Positions 15,527 through 24,313 of a stretch of 64,000 nt of DNA are shown piece after piece. Position 1 is the first letter of the stretch, and every line of letters begins with the position of its first letter. A program made the position numbers and the translations under genes. The stretch covers positions 1 to 64,000 of the forward strand of contig NZ_FUWU01000005.1 of NCBI RefSeq assembly GCF_900167415.1. Direction: 5' to 3'. The notes beneath the pieces are model-generated. The model saw nothing but the letters and a program-made list of their open reading frames with translations, ran no database searches and was not told where the DNA came from. The DNA comes from Fibrobacter intestinalis (lineage in GTDB: Bacteria > Fibrobacterota > Fibrobacteria > Fibrobacterales > Fibrobacteraceae).

Positions 15527-16267
15527 CTATCCGAGTGCCACGTCCAGCGCAAGCATCAGGCTGAATCCCAATGCAAAAAAGAGCGTTCCCAAATCGGAAT
15601 GTTCGCCCGCTGCCGAACTGGGAACCAGTTCTTCAACAACGACATAAATCATGGCGCCCGCGGCAAAGCTCAAGAGATAAGGCATCGCCGGGGAAATGGA
15701 GGATGCCAAAAGCAGCATGGCGACTCCGGCGATGGGTTCCACGATTCCCGACAGCATTCCATATACAAACGCTTTTGAAGATTTGAATCCCGCGCTTTTC
15801 AAAGGCATGGAAACGATGAGTCCCTCGGGAATGTTTTGAATGGCGATGCCGATGGCCAGAATCCATGCGCCTTGTGCCGCACCGAGCGCCATTCCTTCGG
15901 GGATGTTGTGCAGTGTGACGGCGAGGACAAGCATGGTGGAACGTTGCAAATGGGAATGAAGCCCTTCGGGTTTGTTGGCGAATTGATGCAAATGCGGAAT
16001 GACGTGGTCGAGGAGCAGCAAAAAGAGAATGCCCGCCCAAAAGCCGACGACTGCGGGAACGAAGGAGAACTTTTGCAGATACGCCGAATTTTCAATGGCG
16101 GGAATCAGCAGGCTCCAGATGGATGCCGCAATCATCACGCCGCCGGCAAAGCCTGTCAGCATCCGTTCGGCGGAACGGTTGAGCTTTTCTTTTAAAAAGA
16201 AAACCAAAAAGGCTCCGAGAGTTGTGCCTAAAAAAGGAATGAGCAGGGCGAGAAAAATCGATGTCAT
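15527..16267 (-). CDS. ZIP-family divalent metal transporter
   Basis: A 246-residue inner-membrane protein with eight predicted helices. The two metal-site helices carry VTLHNIPEGMALG and IQNIPEGLIV (H-N-x-P-E-G), the core of the ZIP (ZupT-like) zinc and iron uptake family. The variable loop has DHVIPHLHQF, a His-rich metal-binding stretch. It is separated by 30 bases from the end of a NicO-like efflux gene in the same direction, so the group probably handles transition metals together. Confidence 0.85.
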   Translation of the reverse strand: MTSIFLALLIPFLGTTLGAFLVFFLKEKLNRSAERMLTGFAGGVMIAASIWSLLIPAIENSAYLQKFSFVPAVVGFWAGILFLLLLDHVIPHLHQFANKPEGLHSHLQRSTMLVLAVTLHNIPEGMALGAAQGAWILAIGIAIQNIPEGLIVSMPLKSAGFKSSKAFVYGMLSGIVEPIAGVAMLLLASSISPAMPYLLSFAAGAMIYVVVEELVPSSAAGEHSDLGTLFFALGFSLMLALDVALG

Positions 16268-16297
16268 ATTTAACCCGGGTAAAAGGATGCGGAAACG

Positions 16298-17256
16298 TTA
16301 TGCTCCGAGCAAAAGAAAGATGCCAAATAGAAAAATGCACAGTCCGCCGATAAGAGCGATGCACGAATGGATGGAAACCGCATAGCGTTCCAGTTGCTTT
16401 GCTCGCTGGATTCCTTTGTCGATTCCTCGCCGTGTAGCGATAGCAAGGAATCCGAATGCGGTATTGGTGATAGCCATGCCAAGACAAATGCCGAAGGCTC
16501 CCAGCAAGGCAAGTCCGGGAAGGTCGTTGAGCAGGCAGAAAAAGACGATCAGGGCGACCGCAGGGCAGGGGACGATTCCGGTTATCAGCGCAAGCCAAAG
16601 CAGCTCTTTCCAACTGGCGTGCATATTCGCCGGGGCGTTCTTGCGACCGTGAATCCACTCTCGAACGGCGATGAAAATCAAAAGGATTCCGGTGAAAGCG
16701 ATAAGGATGTAGCTGACCTTTTCGATGTTGATTCGGTTGGCGTCAAAAATAGGGAACAGCGCGGTTTTAGCAATGCCGTAAAGAATGAACAGAAGAATAA
16801 CCGCTGAAAGGGTATGAATCGTGGTGATGGCGGTTCCAAGCCCGATGCCTTGCGCCACATTTCCTCGCCTTGCCAAAAAATAACTGACGACAATCGTTTT
16901 TCCGTGGCCGGGCCCTATCGCATGAATGAAGCCGTAAGCAAAGCAGATGAGCAGAAAGAGGAAGACGCTTCCCGAATGTCCCGCTTTCAATTTGCGGATT
17001 TGGCCGGAGATATTTTCTCGAAGGCTTTTTTGCCATTCCGTCAATTGCTGCAACATTTTATCGGAACCGAAAAAAATCTGGCGTTTGGATGTTTTCACCG
17101 TTGCCGTGTCCGCATCGGATGCGATCTCTTGTGTAGGTTCTGCCTTTTTAAATTCAAATTTTTGATGCTGGCGTCGGCAAAGGAAAAAGAAATTCCACCG
17201 CAAAAACAAAGGAACAGAATGGACAAAATTTTAATTTGTTTTTTTATAGCGAACAT
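16298..17256 (-). CDS. NicO-like nickel/cobalt transporter, split by a frame change
   Basis: The main frame encodes a six-helix protein with HAIGPGHGKT and TIHTLSAVILLF, hallmarks of the NicO/RcnA metal-efflux family. The frame lacks a sensible start (TTG at 17209 reads through basic residues). In the +1 frame an ATG at 17256 gives MFAIKKQIKILSILFLCF, a textbook signal peptide ending ...SFSFADASIK, which then runs into a stop. The two frames join perfectly by a -1 shift at T-TTA-AAA near 17140, giving ...NLNLKKAEPTQEIA. This is either a programmed -1 frameshift, an inactivating deletion of one A, or a sequence error. The start overlaps the DUF1007 gene by 26 bases. Confidence 0.7.
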
Positions 17257-17821
17257 AAACCCCTTTGACTTGTCGAGAAAAATTTTTGAATTGGGTTAAA
17301 CCGTCCAGAGCGTCCACAAAATATTCGACGTCCATTTCTTTGGGCGATTGGACTGTACTTTTTTCCATATCGATCGTGATGGATATATAATTCGACGGAT
17401 CATTGACAACCAGTACCAGCATCGTGTAATCGTTGGAGATTCCCGGAATGTGGAAAGCATTTAAAAATTCAAGAACGAGTTTGCCTTCTGCGGAAATGGA
17501 TGCTTTCAGGTTTTGAATTTCTTTGGGATTGTAAAATTGATTGCCGTCGCCTAAGTAATTGAATCGGCTGAATGCTAGGTATGGTTTGATGTTTTTTTCT
17601 TCCAAAAAGTCCAGTTCGTTTTTTTCAAAATGACCGTTTTGATTTTTATCCGCGGAAGCAATCATCGCTTGGCTGTAGATGAGGTCAAATTCCCAACGAT
17701 TTTGTACGCCGACAAATTCATCGGCGTTAAAAATCAGACTGGCTTGGGCGTCAACGAAAATATGCGGGTGCGCATAGAGGGCGATAGCGGCGATGAGAAT
17801 AAAGAATATCAAACGTGCCAT
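17231..17821 (-). CDS. DUF1007 periplasmic protein
   Basis: A signal peptide (MARLIFFILIAAIALYA) is followed directly by HPHIFVDAQ, the conserved start of the DUF1007 family. The middle has DKNQNGHFEKNEL, an EF-hand-like calcium loop. DUF1007 proteins are periplasmic and are regularly encoded next to NicO-type metal transporters, as here, where the NicO-like gene overlaps its 3' end. They are thought to help metal handling, but the mechanism is unknown. Length (196 residues) is normal. Confidence 0.8.
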   Translation of the reverse strand: MARLIFFILIAAIALYAHPHIFVDAQASLIFNADEFVGVQNRWEFDLIYSQAMIASADKNQNGHFEKNELDFLEEKNIKPYLAFSRFNYLGDGNQFYNPKEIQNLKASISAEGKLVLEFLNAFHIPGISNDYTMLVLVVNDPSNYISITIDMEKSTVQSPKEMDVEYFVDALDGLTQFKNFSRQVKGVYVRYKKTN

Positions 17822-17905
17822 TGCCTGTAATATAAATTATTTCGACGTTAGGACTGGAAAAATGGACGGCGATTTTTTTTGTATTTGGGCGGACGAATGC
17901 CATGC

Positions 17906-17930
17906 AAAAAAGCCGCCTTGCGACGGCTTT
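17906..17930 (-). terminator. Terminator of serS
   Basis: Read on the minus strand, AAAGCCG-TCGCAAGG-CGGCTTT is followed by TTT, 20 bases after the serS stop. A strong rho-independent terminator. Confidence 0.75.
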
Positions 17931-17949
17931 CTGAAATTTTCCGAGAAAA

Positions 17950-19236
17950 TTATTTTTTGGGCTCGATGACTTCAAGTCCGCCCATATAAGGCCGCAGAAC
18001 TTTTGGAATGAGCAAAGAACCATCTTTTTGTTGATAATTGTCGCAAATGCCAACCATAACGCGGGGCGTCGCCAGTCCGGAACCGTTCAGGGTGTGGACA
18101 AAAACATTCTTGCCGTCGATCTTGGTTTTAATCCCTGCGCGGCGCGCCTGGAAATCTTCAAAGTTGCTGCAAGAGCTGACTTCCAACCATTTCTGCTCTA
18201 CGGGCGCATAGACTTCGAGGTCGTAACACTTGGCGGCGCCAAAGCCCAAATCCCCCTTGCAAAGGCAAAGGCGATGATACGGAAGTTCAAGTTTTTCGAG
18301 CAGGGATTCTCCAAAGCGGGTCAGTTCTTCGTGCATCTCGTAACTGTTGTCCGGACGAGAGAAATACACCATTTCCACTTTGTTGAATTGGTGCAGCCGC
18401 AAAAGGCCTCGGGTATCTTTGCCGTAGGAGCCGGCTTCACGGCGGAAACAGGCGGAATAAGCGCAAATGCGTTTGGGAAGCTGGTCAGCGGAAATGACTT
18501 CGTTCGAATACAGATTCGTCAGTGGAACTTCGGCGGTGGGAATCAGGAACAGGTCATCGTCCTTGTCGCAGCGATACATGTCTTCTTCAAATTTGGGAAG
18601 CTGTCCAGTGCCGCGCATCGTATTGCGGGATACCAGATAGGGCGGCGTAAACTCTTCAAAGCCGTTCGCCATGTGTTCATCGAGGAACCATTGGATCAGG
18701 GCGCGTTCCAGGCGGGAGCCGAGTCCGCGGTAAACAGGGAAGCCGTTGCCGGAAATTTTGGCGCCGCGTTCAAAATCAAAAATGCCCAGGCGTTCGCCGA
18801 GAGTCTTGTGATCGACGGCTTGAAAATCCCGATTTTTGGCGTAGAAATCAAAGGGAATCGGCCCGTCTTTTTCGACCACGTTGTCGCTAGAGTCTTTGCC
18901 TTCCGGAGCTTGGGGGGCGATGTTCGGAACGTGCATCAGCATTTCTGTCTGCTTGTAATCCAGTTCCTTGAGCTTTTTATCGAGACCGTCAATTTTGTCG
19001 CCGAGATCCCGCATGGCTTTTACCGCTTCGTCGGCATTTTCGCCTTTCTTTTTCAGTTCGCCAATCCGCTTGGATTCTGCATTGCGCTCGCTTTTCAGTT
19101 TTTCCACTTCAGTAAGAAGCGGGCGGCGTTCCGTATCTACCGCAAGAACGTCTTTCAAACTGACTGTCGTGTACTTTTTCTCGGTTTCTGCAATGTAGTA
19201 GTCCGGATTTTCACGGATTTTGCGAATGTCAAGCAT
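17950..19236 (-). CDS. serS: Seryl-tRNA synthetase
   Basis: Class II aminoacyl-tRNA synthetase that charges tRNA-Ser. The N-terminal two-helix coiled-coil arm (LTEVEKLKSERNAESKRIGELKKKGE...) is followed by the catalytic domain with TGQLPKFEEDMY (motif 1 area), LIPTAEVPLTNLY, FRREAGSYGKDTRGLLRLHQFNKVE (motif 2), ...SCSNFEDFQARR and a C-terminal LNGSGLATPR (motif 3). I start at the ATG at 19236 (MLDIRKIRENPDYY) because GAGG lies upstream and SerRS proteins begin 'MLDI..IR'. Length 428 is typical. Single gene with its own terminator. Confidence 0.95.
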   Translation of the reverse strand: MLDIRKIRENPDYYIAETEKKYTTVSLKDVLAVDTERRPLLTEVEKLKSERNAESKRIGELKKKGENADEAVKAMRDLGDKIDGLDKKLKELDYKQTEMLMHVPNIAPQAPEGKDSSDNVVEKDGPIPFDFYAKNRDFQAVDHKTLGERLGIFDFERGAKISGNGFPVYRGLGSRLERALIQWFLDEHMANGFEEFTPPYLVSRNTMRGTGQLPKFEEDMYRCDKDDDLFLIPTAEVPLTNLYSNEVISADQLPKRICAYSACFRREAGSYGKDTRGLLRLHQFNKVEMVYFSRPDNSYEMHEELTRFGESLLEKLELPYHRLCLCKGDLGFGAAKCYDLEVYAPVEQKWLEVSSCSNFEDFQARRAGIKTKIDGKNVFVHTLNGSGLATPRVMVGICDNYQQKDGSLLIPKVLRPYMGGLEVIEPKK

Positions 19237-19356
19237 GATGTGCCTCGTTGAAATAATACGCAACAAATATAGGAAAAAAGTGGGAAAATTTTCGTGCCTA
19301 GAGGTCAGAAGTCCGGGAAGTTGGCTCTTGCTGACATCCCCTTTTCTTGTGCCGTT

Positions 19357-20634
19357 TCACAGGCTCCAGTGATATTCAAAACCGAGTTGGATAAAACAGT
19401 CTATCGTGGAACCGCCGATTTCCGTGGGTTCCGCCACTGCATCGACAGAAGGTTCTCTGTCCAAAATGCGCCCGCGCCCGGCCAAACCCGCCCGCAAATC
19501 AATGCCGTAGTGGTCATAAAAAATGCTTTTGGCTCCAATGGACAGAACGGCACCCTTGTAAAAATTGGCAAATTCGATTCGGGATTTGTAAGCGCCCGAA
19601 GGCTTGTAACCGCTTTTGGTATCGATAGATTCCGAAAAGAAGCTGTATAAGAATCCGACGGAAGCGTGAGGAATCAGCGTCACGTTCTTGTGCAGGGGAA
19701 TCCGGTGGGAAAGCATCAGGCTGATGCCGATTTCAAAACGGTAGAACTTCCAGTAATCCAGTTCGTTGTAGATGGTGTCCCGCTCGTCGATTTTGGCATC
19801 GTGCTCCGAAAAACGGAAGAAAATTTCGGCTCCGATAAAATCATACCAAGTGCCGCCGACATAGACGTTCAAAAGCGGAGAGCCGTCTTCCAAAAAATTC
19901 CAGGCGGAAAGCGAGTCGCGGGTGTTGCGGTAATTTTTGATTTCGCTATTCAGTTTGCGGCGATACCAGCTGTATGGCGTGAAAGGAACCCGCGCCTGCG
20001 TGTAACCGCCGGCAATGCCGACCCATGCCCGGAATTTCGGGAGTTCGGAATAGTATTCGTTGGGCTCAACGGCTTTCTTTTTGCGTTCTTCGGCGGTCAA
20101 TCGTCGCTGGGTGCCGCCTTCAAAAAGCATTTCCGCAATGGCGTCGCCTAGGGCGACTTTGTCGGCGGTGTAAGGGACGGTTCCCGCTGCTTTGGGCGAG
20201 TAGCTGCTTTCATCAAAGAGTGCGAATGTCAAGGTGTTGCCGTCTTTGTTCAAGTAAAGCAGATATTTGTCTTCAAGTCCGGCGATTTTTTTTTGTACTT
20301 CTTGTGCGCGGGCTTTTAAAAGTTCCGCAGGAATTTCTGGCAGCAAATTATTCCGTAGCCACGCTCCGTAAAGGGCTGCGCTGGAATCCCGTTCCCATTC
20401 TCCGGCGATTCGCACTGAGGGATTTCCTATGCCTCCGTTGGTGCGCTTTAACGATAGTGCAAATTCCCGTGAATCCATCGGAGCTGCGGAATCTGGCGAC
20501 CAGACTAGAATTTCCGGATCTTGCCAAAGAATATAGGGCGAACGGAAGAACATTTTTCCGGCGGCAAAAGCGTAGACAGCAAAAGCGTTGGCGACAAAAA
20601 ATGCCCATAGAAAAGTTCGCGAGAAAATTTTCAT
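19357..20634 (-). CDS. Probable outer-membrane beta-barrel protein
   Basis: Signal peptide (MKIFSRTFLWAFFVANAFAVYAFA), then an N-terminal domain of about 180 residues with a helical segment, and a C-terminal half of alternating hydrophobic strands (NVYVGGTWYDFIGAEIFFRF, FEIGISLMLSHR, LIPHASVGFLYS) ending in ...LGFEYHWSL. Aromatic-rich strands and a terminal aromatic pattern fit an outer-membrane barrel. I do not recognise a family. It is last in an operon with a lipoprotein whose stop overlaps its start by four bases (ATGA), suggesting joint work in the envelope. Confidence 0.65.
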   Translation of the reverse strand: MKIFSRTFLWAFFVANAFAVYAFAAGKMFFRSPYILWQDPEILVWSPDSAAPMDSREFALSLKRTNGGIGNPSVRIAGEWERDSSAALYGAWLRNNLLPEIPAELLKARAQEVQKKIAGLEDKYLLYLNKDGNTLTFALFDESSYSPKAAGTVPYTADKVALGDAIAEMLFEGGTQRRLTAEERKKKAVEPNEYYSELPKFRAWVGIAGGYTQARVPFTPYSWYRRKLNSEIKNYRNTRDSLSAWNFLEDGSPLLNVYVGGTWYDFIGAEIFFRFSEHDAKIDERDTIYNELDYWKFYRFEIGISLMLSHRIPLHKNVTLIPHASVGFLYSFFSESIDTKSGYKPSGAYKSRIEFANFYKGAVLSIGAKSIFYDHYGIDLRAGLAGRGRILDREPSVDAVAEPTEIGGSTIDCFIQLGFEYHWSL

Positions 20635-21317
20635 CTGCGGCCTCCGTCTATACCGGCTACCAGGCTGTCGGCGGCTAAGGCAGAAATTTTTAGAATATCG
20701 TCCGGTTGAATGCCCTGAGGAATGGCGTGCGGAATTTCAGCGACTGCACTAAAAAGGGCGCGTTGTTTTTCGTTGTCCCATAAAGTATAGGAAAGAAGAA
20801 TCGTCAGTTTTTCGGCGGTCTTTTTTTCGGAAGCTTCGTTTCCTGTAAGCGCATAATCGTAAAAATTGTCTTTTTGCAAGTCGAGTCCGAAAGTGCACTC
20901 GTGAATCAGAATCAAGTGCTTCGGATGTTTTCCGTCAGGCCCTGCGAGCGCTTTTCCCTGGAGGGGGAAGTGCCCTTTGATGTAGATGCGTTCATCGAGT
21001 TTTTGCGATTCTTCCGGCTGCTTTTCATAGAGCGAATCCGGCCAGATCACAAGTTTTGGATAGCGGGTTTGCAAAAGTTCCTGCGTAAAGGAATTCTCGA
21101 TTTGCTTTCCTAAAATCCGATAGACGGAATCCCGCGGGATGCCCAAATTTTTAGCGAACCATTTGTCCCGGGTAACGACAATCGCATTCTGGAGCCCGAG
21201 CATGGCGATTTCTTCGTTTGCGGCGGGGGATTCGCGATAATACGGATGGCTGGCGCTCCACTGCTTTCCCGAACAGGCCGCAAGGACCAGCGTTAAAAGC
21301 AAAAGCGCCGTTTTCAT
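20631..21317 (-). CDS. Lipoprotein of unknown function
   Basis: Signal II peptide with lipobox LAAC (MKTALLLLTLVLAACSGKQW), so it is anchored by Cys15. The mature part has no motif I recognise; it contains a repeated 'AEKLTILLSYTLWDNEK' style and could form a beta-sandwich domain. It follows pyrE with no gap and overlaps the downstream barrel gene by four bases. Probably envelope-associated, with its partner being the barrel protein. Confidence 0.7.
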   Translation of the reverse strand: MKTALLLLTLVLAACSGKQWSASHPYYRESPAANEEIAMLGLQNAIVVTRDKWFAKNLGIPRDSVYRILGKQIENSFTQELLQTRYPKLVIWPDSLYEKQPEESQKLDERIYIKGHFPLQGKALAGPDGKHPKHLILIHECTFGLDLQKDNFYDYALTGNEASEKKTAEKLTILLSYTLWDNEKQRALFSAVAEIPHAIPQGIQPDDILKISALAADSLVAGIDGGRR

Positions 21318-21986
21318 TTAGGCTCCCCACTCTTGTCGGTAAGCGCGAACCTTTTCCAAAATGTTTTCGGGAGCTCCGATTTTTTGGCGATTCTCTTCGC
21401 TTTCCAAGAAGGCGATAATGTCGTCGATGCTGATGATGGAATGGGCTTCGATGCCGTAGGTTTCTTCGACAGTCGCCAGGGCGGATTTCCCGTTTTCTAG
21501 GCGTTCGCGGCGATCCACGGAAATCAGGAGGCCTTTGATTTTCGCATGGGGAAACGCTTTCATCGTCTGCATCGTTTCATTGACGGAAGTGCCCGCCGTA
21601 ATGACGTCTTCGATAATGACGACGTTGCGGAGTTCCTTGTAAGTATCGCCGACAAGATTGCCGCCTTCGCCGTGATCCTTTGCCTCTTTGCGGTTGTAGG
21701 TAAAGCTCAGGTCCATTCCGTGATGTTGAAACAGTGCCATAGCGGTAGCTGCGCAAAGGGGAATTCCCTTGTAAGCGGGGCCGAAAAGGTTGGATGCCTT
21801 GTCTTTAAAATGTTCGACAAAGGCTTGGGCGTAAAATTCGGCGAGGCGGGAGAGCGCTTGGCCTGTGCGAAATTCTCCCGTGTTGATAAAATACGGTGTG
21901 TGACGTCCGCTTTTGGTGACGAACTCTCCGAATTTGAGTGCGCCTGTCTGCACGAGAAAATGAACAAATTCATCTTTTTGAATCAT
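21318..21986 (-). CDS. pyrE: Orotate phosphoribosyltransferase
   Basis: Transfers phosphoribose from PRPP to orotate, the fifth step of pyrimidine synthesis. The PRPP-binding loop is VVIIEDVITAGTSVNETM, and the substrate region KFGEFVTKSGRHTPYFINTG is typical PyrE (F-x-L-x-S-G-R-x-S-P-Y-F). I take the ATG at 21986 because GGGAGG precedes it; a longer frame upstream adds an unconserved tail. The upstream gene ends one base before it. Here pyrE is intact while carB nearby is broken, so the pathway must use another carB. Confidence 0.95.
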   Translation of the reverse strand: MIQKDEFVHFLVQTGALKFGEFVTKSGRHTPYFINTGEFRTGQALSRLAEFYAQAFVEHFKDKASNLFGPAYKGIPLCAATAMALFQHHGMDLSFTYNRKEAKDHGEGGNLVGDTYKELRNVVIIEDVITAGTSVNETMQTMKAFPHAKIKGLLISVDRRERLENGKSALATVEETYGIEAHSIISIDDIIAFLESEENRQKIGAPENILEKVRAYRQEWGA

Positions 21987-21987
21987 A

Positions 21988-22518
21988 TCAGTTGGAACCT
22001 CCCAAAAGGAGTGCGAAAATTTTTGCCCAGACATTGGCGCTCGTTGCGACAGAGATGGCCGTCAAAATGATGGTCACGATGACGCAAAGCCCGATATACC
22101 ACAGGAAAGATTTTTTGAAACCTTTGATTTTGAGCTTGAAGATAAGCCAGACGATGACCGAAAGGATGGTCCCGAAAATCCAGGCGATCGGAGCCGTGAT
22201 GGCGGCGATGCAGCTGACCAAATACACGACGGTAATGCCCGGAATGAAAAAGAACACAATCGCAAGAACGGTCAGCAGGACAAAGCCCACATAGTGCGCA
22301 AGTCCGCGTTCCTTTTGAATGATGACTTGAGGCTGCGGGGCTGGTGCTTCGGCTTTTTCGGATTCTTTGGGCGGGTTCTTTTCCGCAGGGCTTTCCTGTT
22401 TGGCGGGCTCTTGTTCGGGTTTCGCTTGGGCGACTTCCGCTCCGTCGGTTTCGATTTTATTCGCCGCTTCGGGAGTTGCCGAAACGATTTCGGCGTCCTG
22501 GATTTTTTCTTCTTCCAT
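21988..22518 (-). CDS. Membrane protein with an acidic, Pro-rich N-terminus
   Basis: The N-terminal 95 residues are low complexity, rich in E, K, P and A (EPAKQESPAEKNPPKES...), likely a disordered cytoplasmic tail. About four hydrophobic segments follow (HYVGFVLLTVLAIVFFFIPG, VVYLVSCIAAITAPIAWIFG, ILSVIVWLIFKL, FLWYIGLCVIVTIILTA). No family recognised. The ATG at 22518 has AAGGA upstream. It sits between purU and pyrE with gaps of 10 and 1 bases, so it is transcribed with nucleotide-metabolism genes although its composition suggests an envelope or stress role. Confidence 0.6.
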   Translation of the reverse strand: MEEEKIQDAEIVSATPEAANKIETDGAEVAQAKPEQEPAKQESPAEKNPPKESEKAEAPAPQPQVIIQKERGLAHYVGFVLLTVLAIVFFFIPGITVVYLVSCIAAITAPIAWIFGTILSVIVWLIFKLKIKGFKKSFLWYIGLCVIVTIILTAISVATSANVWAKIFALLLGGSN

Positions 22519-22528
22519 AAATTTGTCC

Positions 22529-23374
22529 TTATAAAATAAAGGTTCGCCCTTCGTAAACAAAAACGCGGTGCTCCAGCCAAAGTTTGATGGCCGAAGAAAG
22601 CGTGCGTTTTTCAATGTCTTTGCCCAGCTCGACGAGTTCGTCGATGGAAGCGGTCTCGGGAACGCGCTGGACATCTTGACAGATGATGGGCCCCTGGTCC
22701 AAATCTTCGGTAGCGAAATGCGCGGTTGCCCCGATGATTTTCACGCCCTTGTGCCATGCCTGGTGATAGGGCTTGGCGCCTTTGAATGCGGGCAGGAATC
22801 CGTGATGGATATTGACGATTTTGTATTTGAACTCTTCTGTAAATTCCGCCGACAGGATTTGCATATACCGGGCGAGGACGATGCCGTCCGTTTTGGTTTC
22901 CTGGATGATTTCGCGAAAGCGGTTTTCGGAAACGGACTTGGCTTGCGTGCTGGGAACGTAATAGAAGGGAACGCCAAAGGTGCCGCCGACTGGCCCCAAT
23001 TCCGTGTGATTGCTGACGATGCAGCTAAATTCGCAGGGAAGGTCGCCGTCGCGGTGTTTTAAAAGCAGGTCGTAAAGGCAATGGTCGGTTTTGGAAACGA
23101 ACAACGCCAGCCGCTTGACTTTGGATGTGTCGTAAAGTTTCCAGGTGAGGGAAAGGTGCGGCCCGATGGATTCCAAATGGCTTGAAATCTCTTCTGCCGC
23201 TTCCGGTTCGCATTCAAAAACGGCGCGGAGAAAAAACGTTCCGATATCTTTTGCCGTGTGCTGCGTCAAGTCGATGATATTGGCTCCCGCTTTGGCCAGA
23301 ACTTGGGTGGTTCCGGCGATAAGTCCTTTCTGGTCGGGGCAATGAATTTGTAAAATGTAACGAGTTATAGCCAT
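22529..23374 (-). CDS. purU: Formyltetrahydrofolate deformylase
   Basis: Hydrolyses 10-formyl-THF to formate and THF, supplying formate for purine synthesis and adjusting one-carbon pools. An N-terminal ACT domain (ILQIHCPDQKGLIAGTTQVL) is followed by the formyltransferase-like catalytic domain with NIHHGFLPAFKGAKPYHQA and GATAHFATEDLDQGPII, holding the catalytic His and Asp. Length 281 is normal. It heads the run with pyrE and the membrane protein. Confidence 0.95.
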   Translation of the reverse strand: MAITRYILQIHCPDQKGLIAGTTQVLAKAGANIIDLTQHTAKDIGTFFLRAVFECEPEAAEEISSHLESIGPHLSLTWKLYDTSKVKRLALFVSKTDHCLYDLLLKHRDGDLPCEFSCIVSNHTELGPVGGTFGVPFYYVPSTQAKSVSENRFREIIQETKTDGIVLARYMQILSAEFTEEFKYKIVNIHHGFLPAFKGAKPYHQAWHKGVKIIGATAHFATEDLDQGPIICQDVQRVPETASIDELVELGKDIEKRTLSSAIKLWLEHRVFVYEGRTFIL

Positions 23375-23407
23375 GCCCTAAATATACAAATCTTGTATCG
23401 TGGGGTC

Positions 23408-24313
23408 TTATTCGGCACTCGCTACTTGGTTTCTTCCGTGTTCTTTAGCAAAGTAAAGAGCCTTGTCGGCTGCGGCGATCATCGTTTCGATGGTCGGGAT
23501 GTCTTTTCCCCTGTAACTGGAAACGCCAAGAGAAATGGTAATGGGAATCATCTTGTCGTCAATGGAAAACTTGTAACTTTCGACGGCTTTACGCAAGCGT
23601 TCCGCACTTTTAATGGCGTCCGCTTTGGACATTTCGGGGAGCAAAAAGACAAATTCTTCGCCACCGTAGCGCGCAAAAAGGTCGCTTTCGCGCTTGTTCC
23701 GGGTAAAAATCTGGGCGATGTTTTTTAAAATCATATCGCCGGCGGGGTGTCCCCATTCGTCGTTCACCTTTTTAAAATGGTCCACGTCGCACATAAAGGC
23801 GTGCATATATAGATTTTTGCGTCTGGCGGCGGCGAGTTCCCCCACGGAACGATCCATAAATGTTCTGCGGTTCGGCACCTTGGTGAGCGGGTCGGTCGTT
23901 GCGGCTTCAAAAAGTTCCCGGTCAAAGGCCTCTTCGCAGGGATCCTTAAAGTCGATTTTCAGAACCATTTTCCCGATTTGCAGCCGATTGTCGGATTCAA
24001 TCGCTTTCGGGTGGGCGGTGACGGTAACTCCGTCCAGAAACGTCCCGTTCGTGGAGTCCAGATCGCGGACCGTCATACGGTTGCCGTCCCAGGAAAGTTC
24101 GCAATGCTTTCGGGAAATCATGTCGTCTTCCAAGCGGATGTCGGCGTCGGTTCCCCGACCGATAACCGTTTTCCCCTGCATCACGGGAATCTGGCGGAAA
24201 GACGCCTGCGGATAAAGTACAATCAGATGGGGCCGCGGCTCGGCGGCGGGCATCGGGCGGGTAAGGCCGCTGGCGACAATAGTTTTTTCAAGATGGGAGC
24301 CTAAATCGGACAT
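23408..24313 (-). CDS. FHA-GGDEF diguanylate cyclase
   Basis: An N-terminal FHA domain (VIGRGTDADIRLEDDMISRKH, with the R-x-x-S-x-x-H and N-G-T-F elements) binds phosphothreonine peptides. It is joined to a GGDEF domain with GGEEF in FARYGGEEFVFLLP and the DVDHFKKVND substrate site, which makes c-di-GMP from two GTP. No RxxD inhibitory site is obvious upstream of GGEEF. The combination suggests that a Ser/Thr kinase signal controls c-di-GMP. It has no membrane segment. It lies 33 bases upstream of purU in the same direction. Confidence 0.9.
   Translation of the reverse strand: MSDLGSHLEKTIVASGLTRPMPAAEPRPHLIVLYPQASFRQIPVMQGKTVIGRGTDADIRLEDDMISRKHCELSWDGNRMTVRDLDSTNGTFLDGVTVTAHPKAIESDNRLQIGKMVLKIDFKDPCEEAFDRELFEAATTDPLTKVPNRRTFMDRSVGELAAARRKNLYMHAFMCDVDHFKKVNDEWGHPAGDMILKNIAQIFTRNKRESDLFARYGGEEFVFLLPEMSKADAIKSAERLRKAVESYKFSIDDKMIPITISLGVSSYRGKDIPTIETMIAAADKALYFAKEHGRNQVASAE

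Noticed and set aside
18028-19251. 407-codon open frame antisense to serS
   Set aside because: Antisense shadow; serS is certain, and the frame shows no domain.
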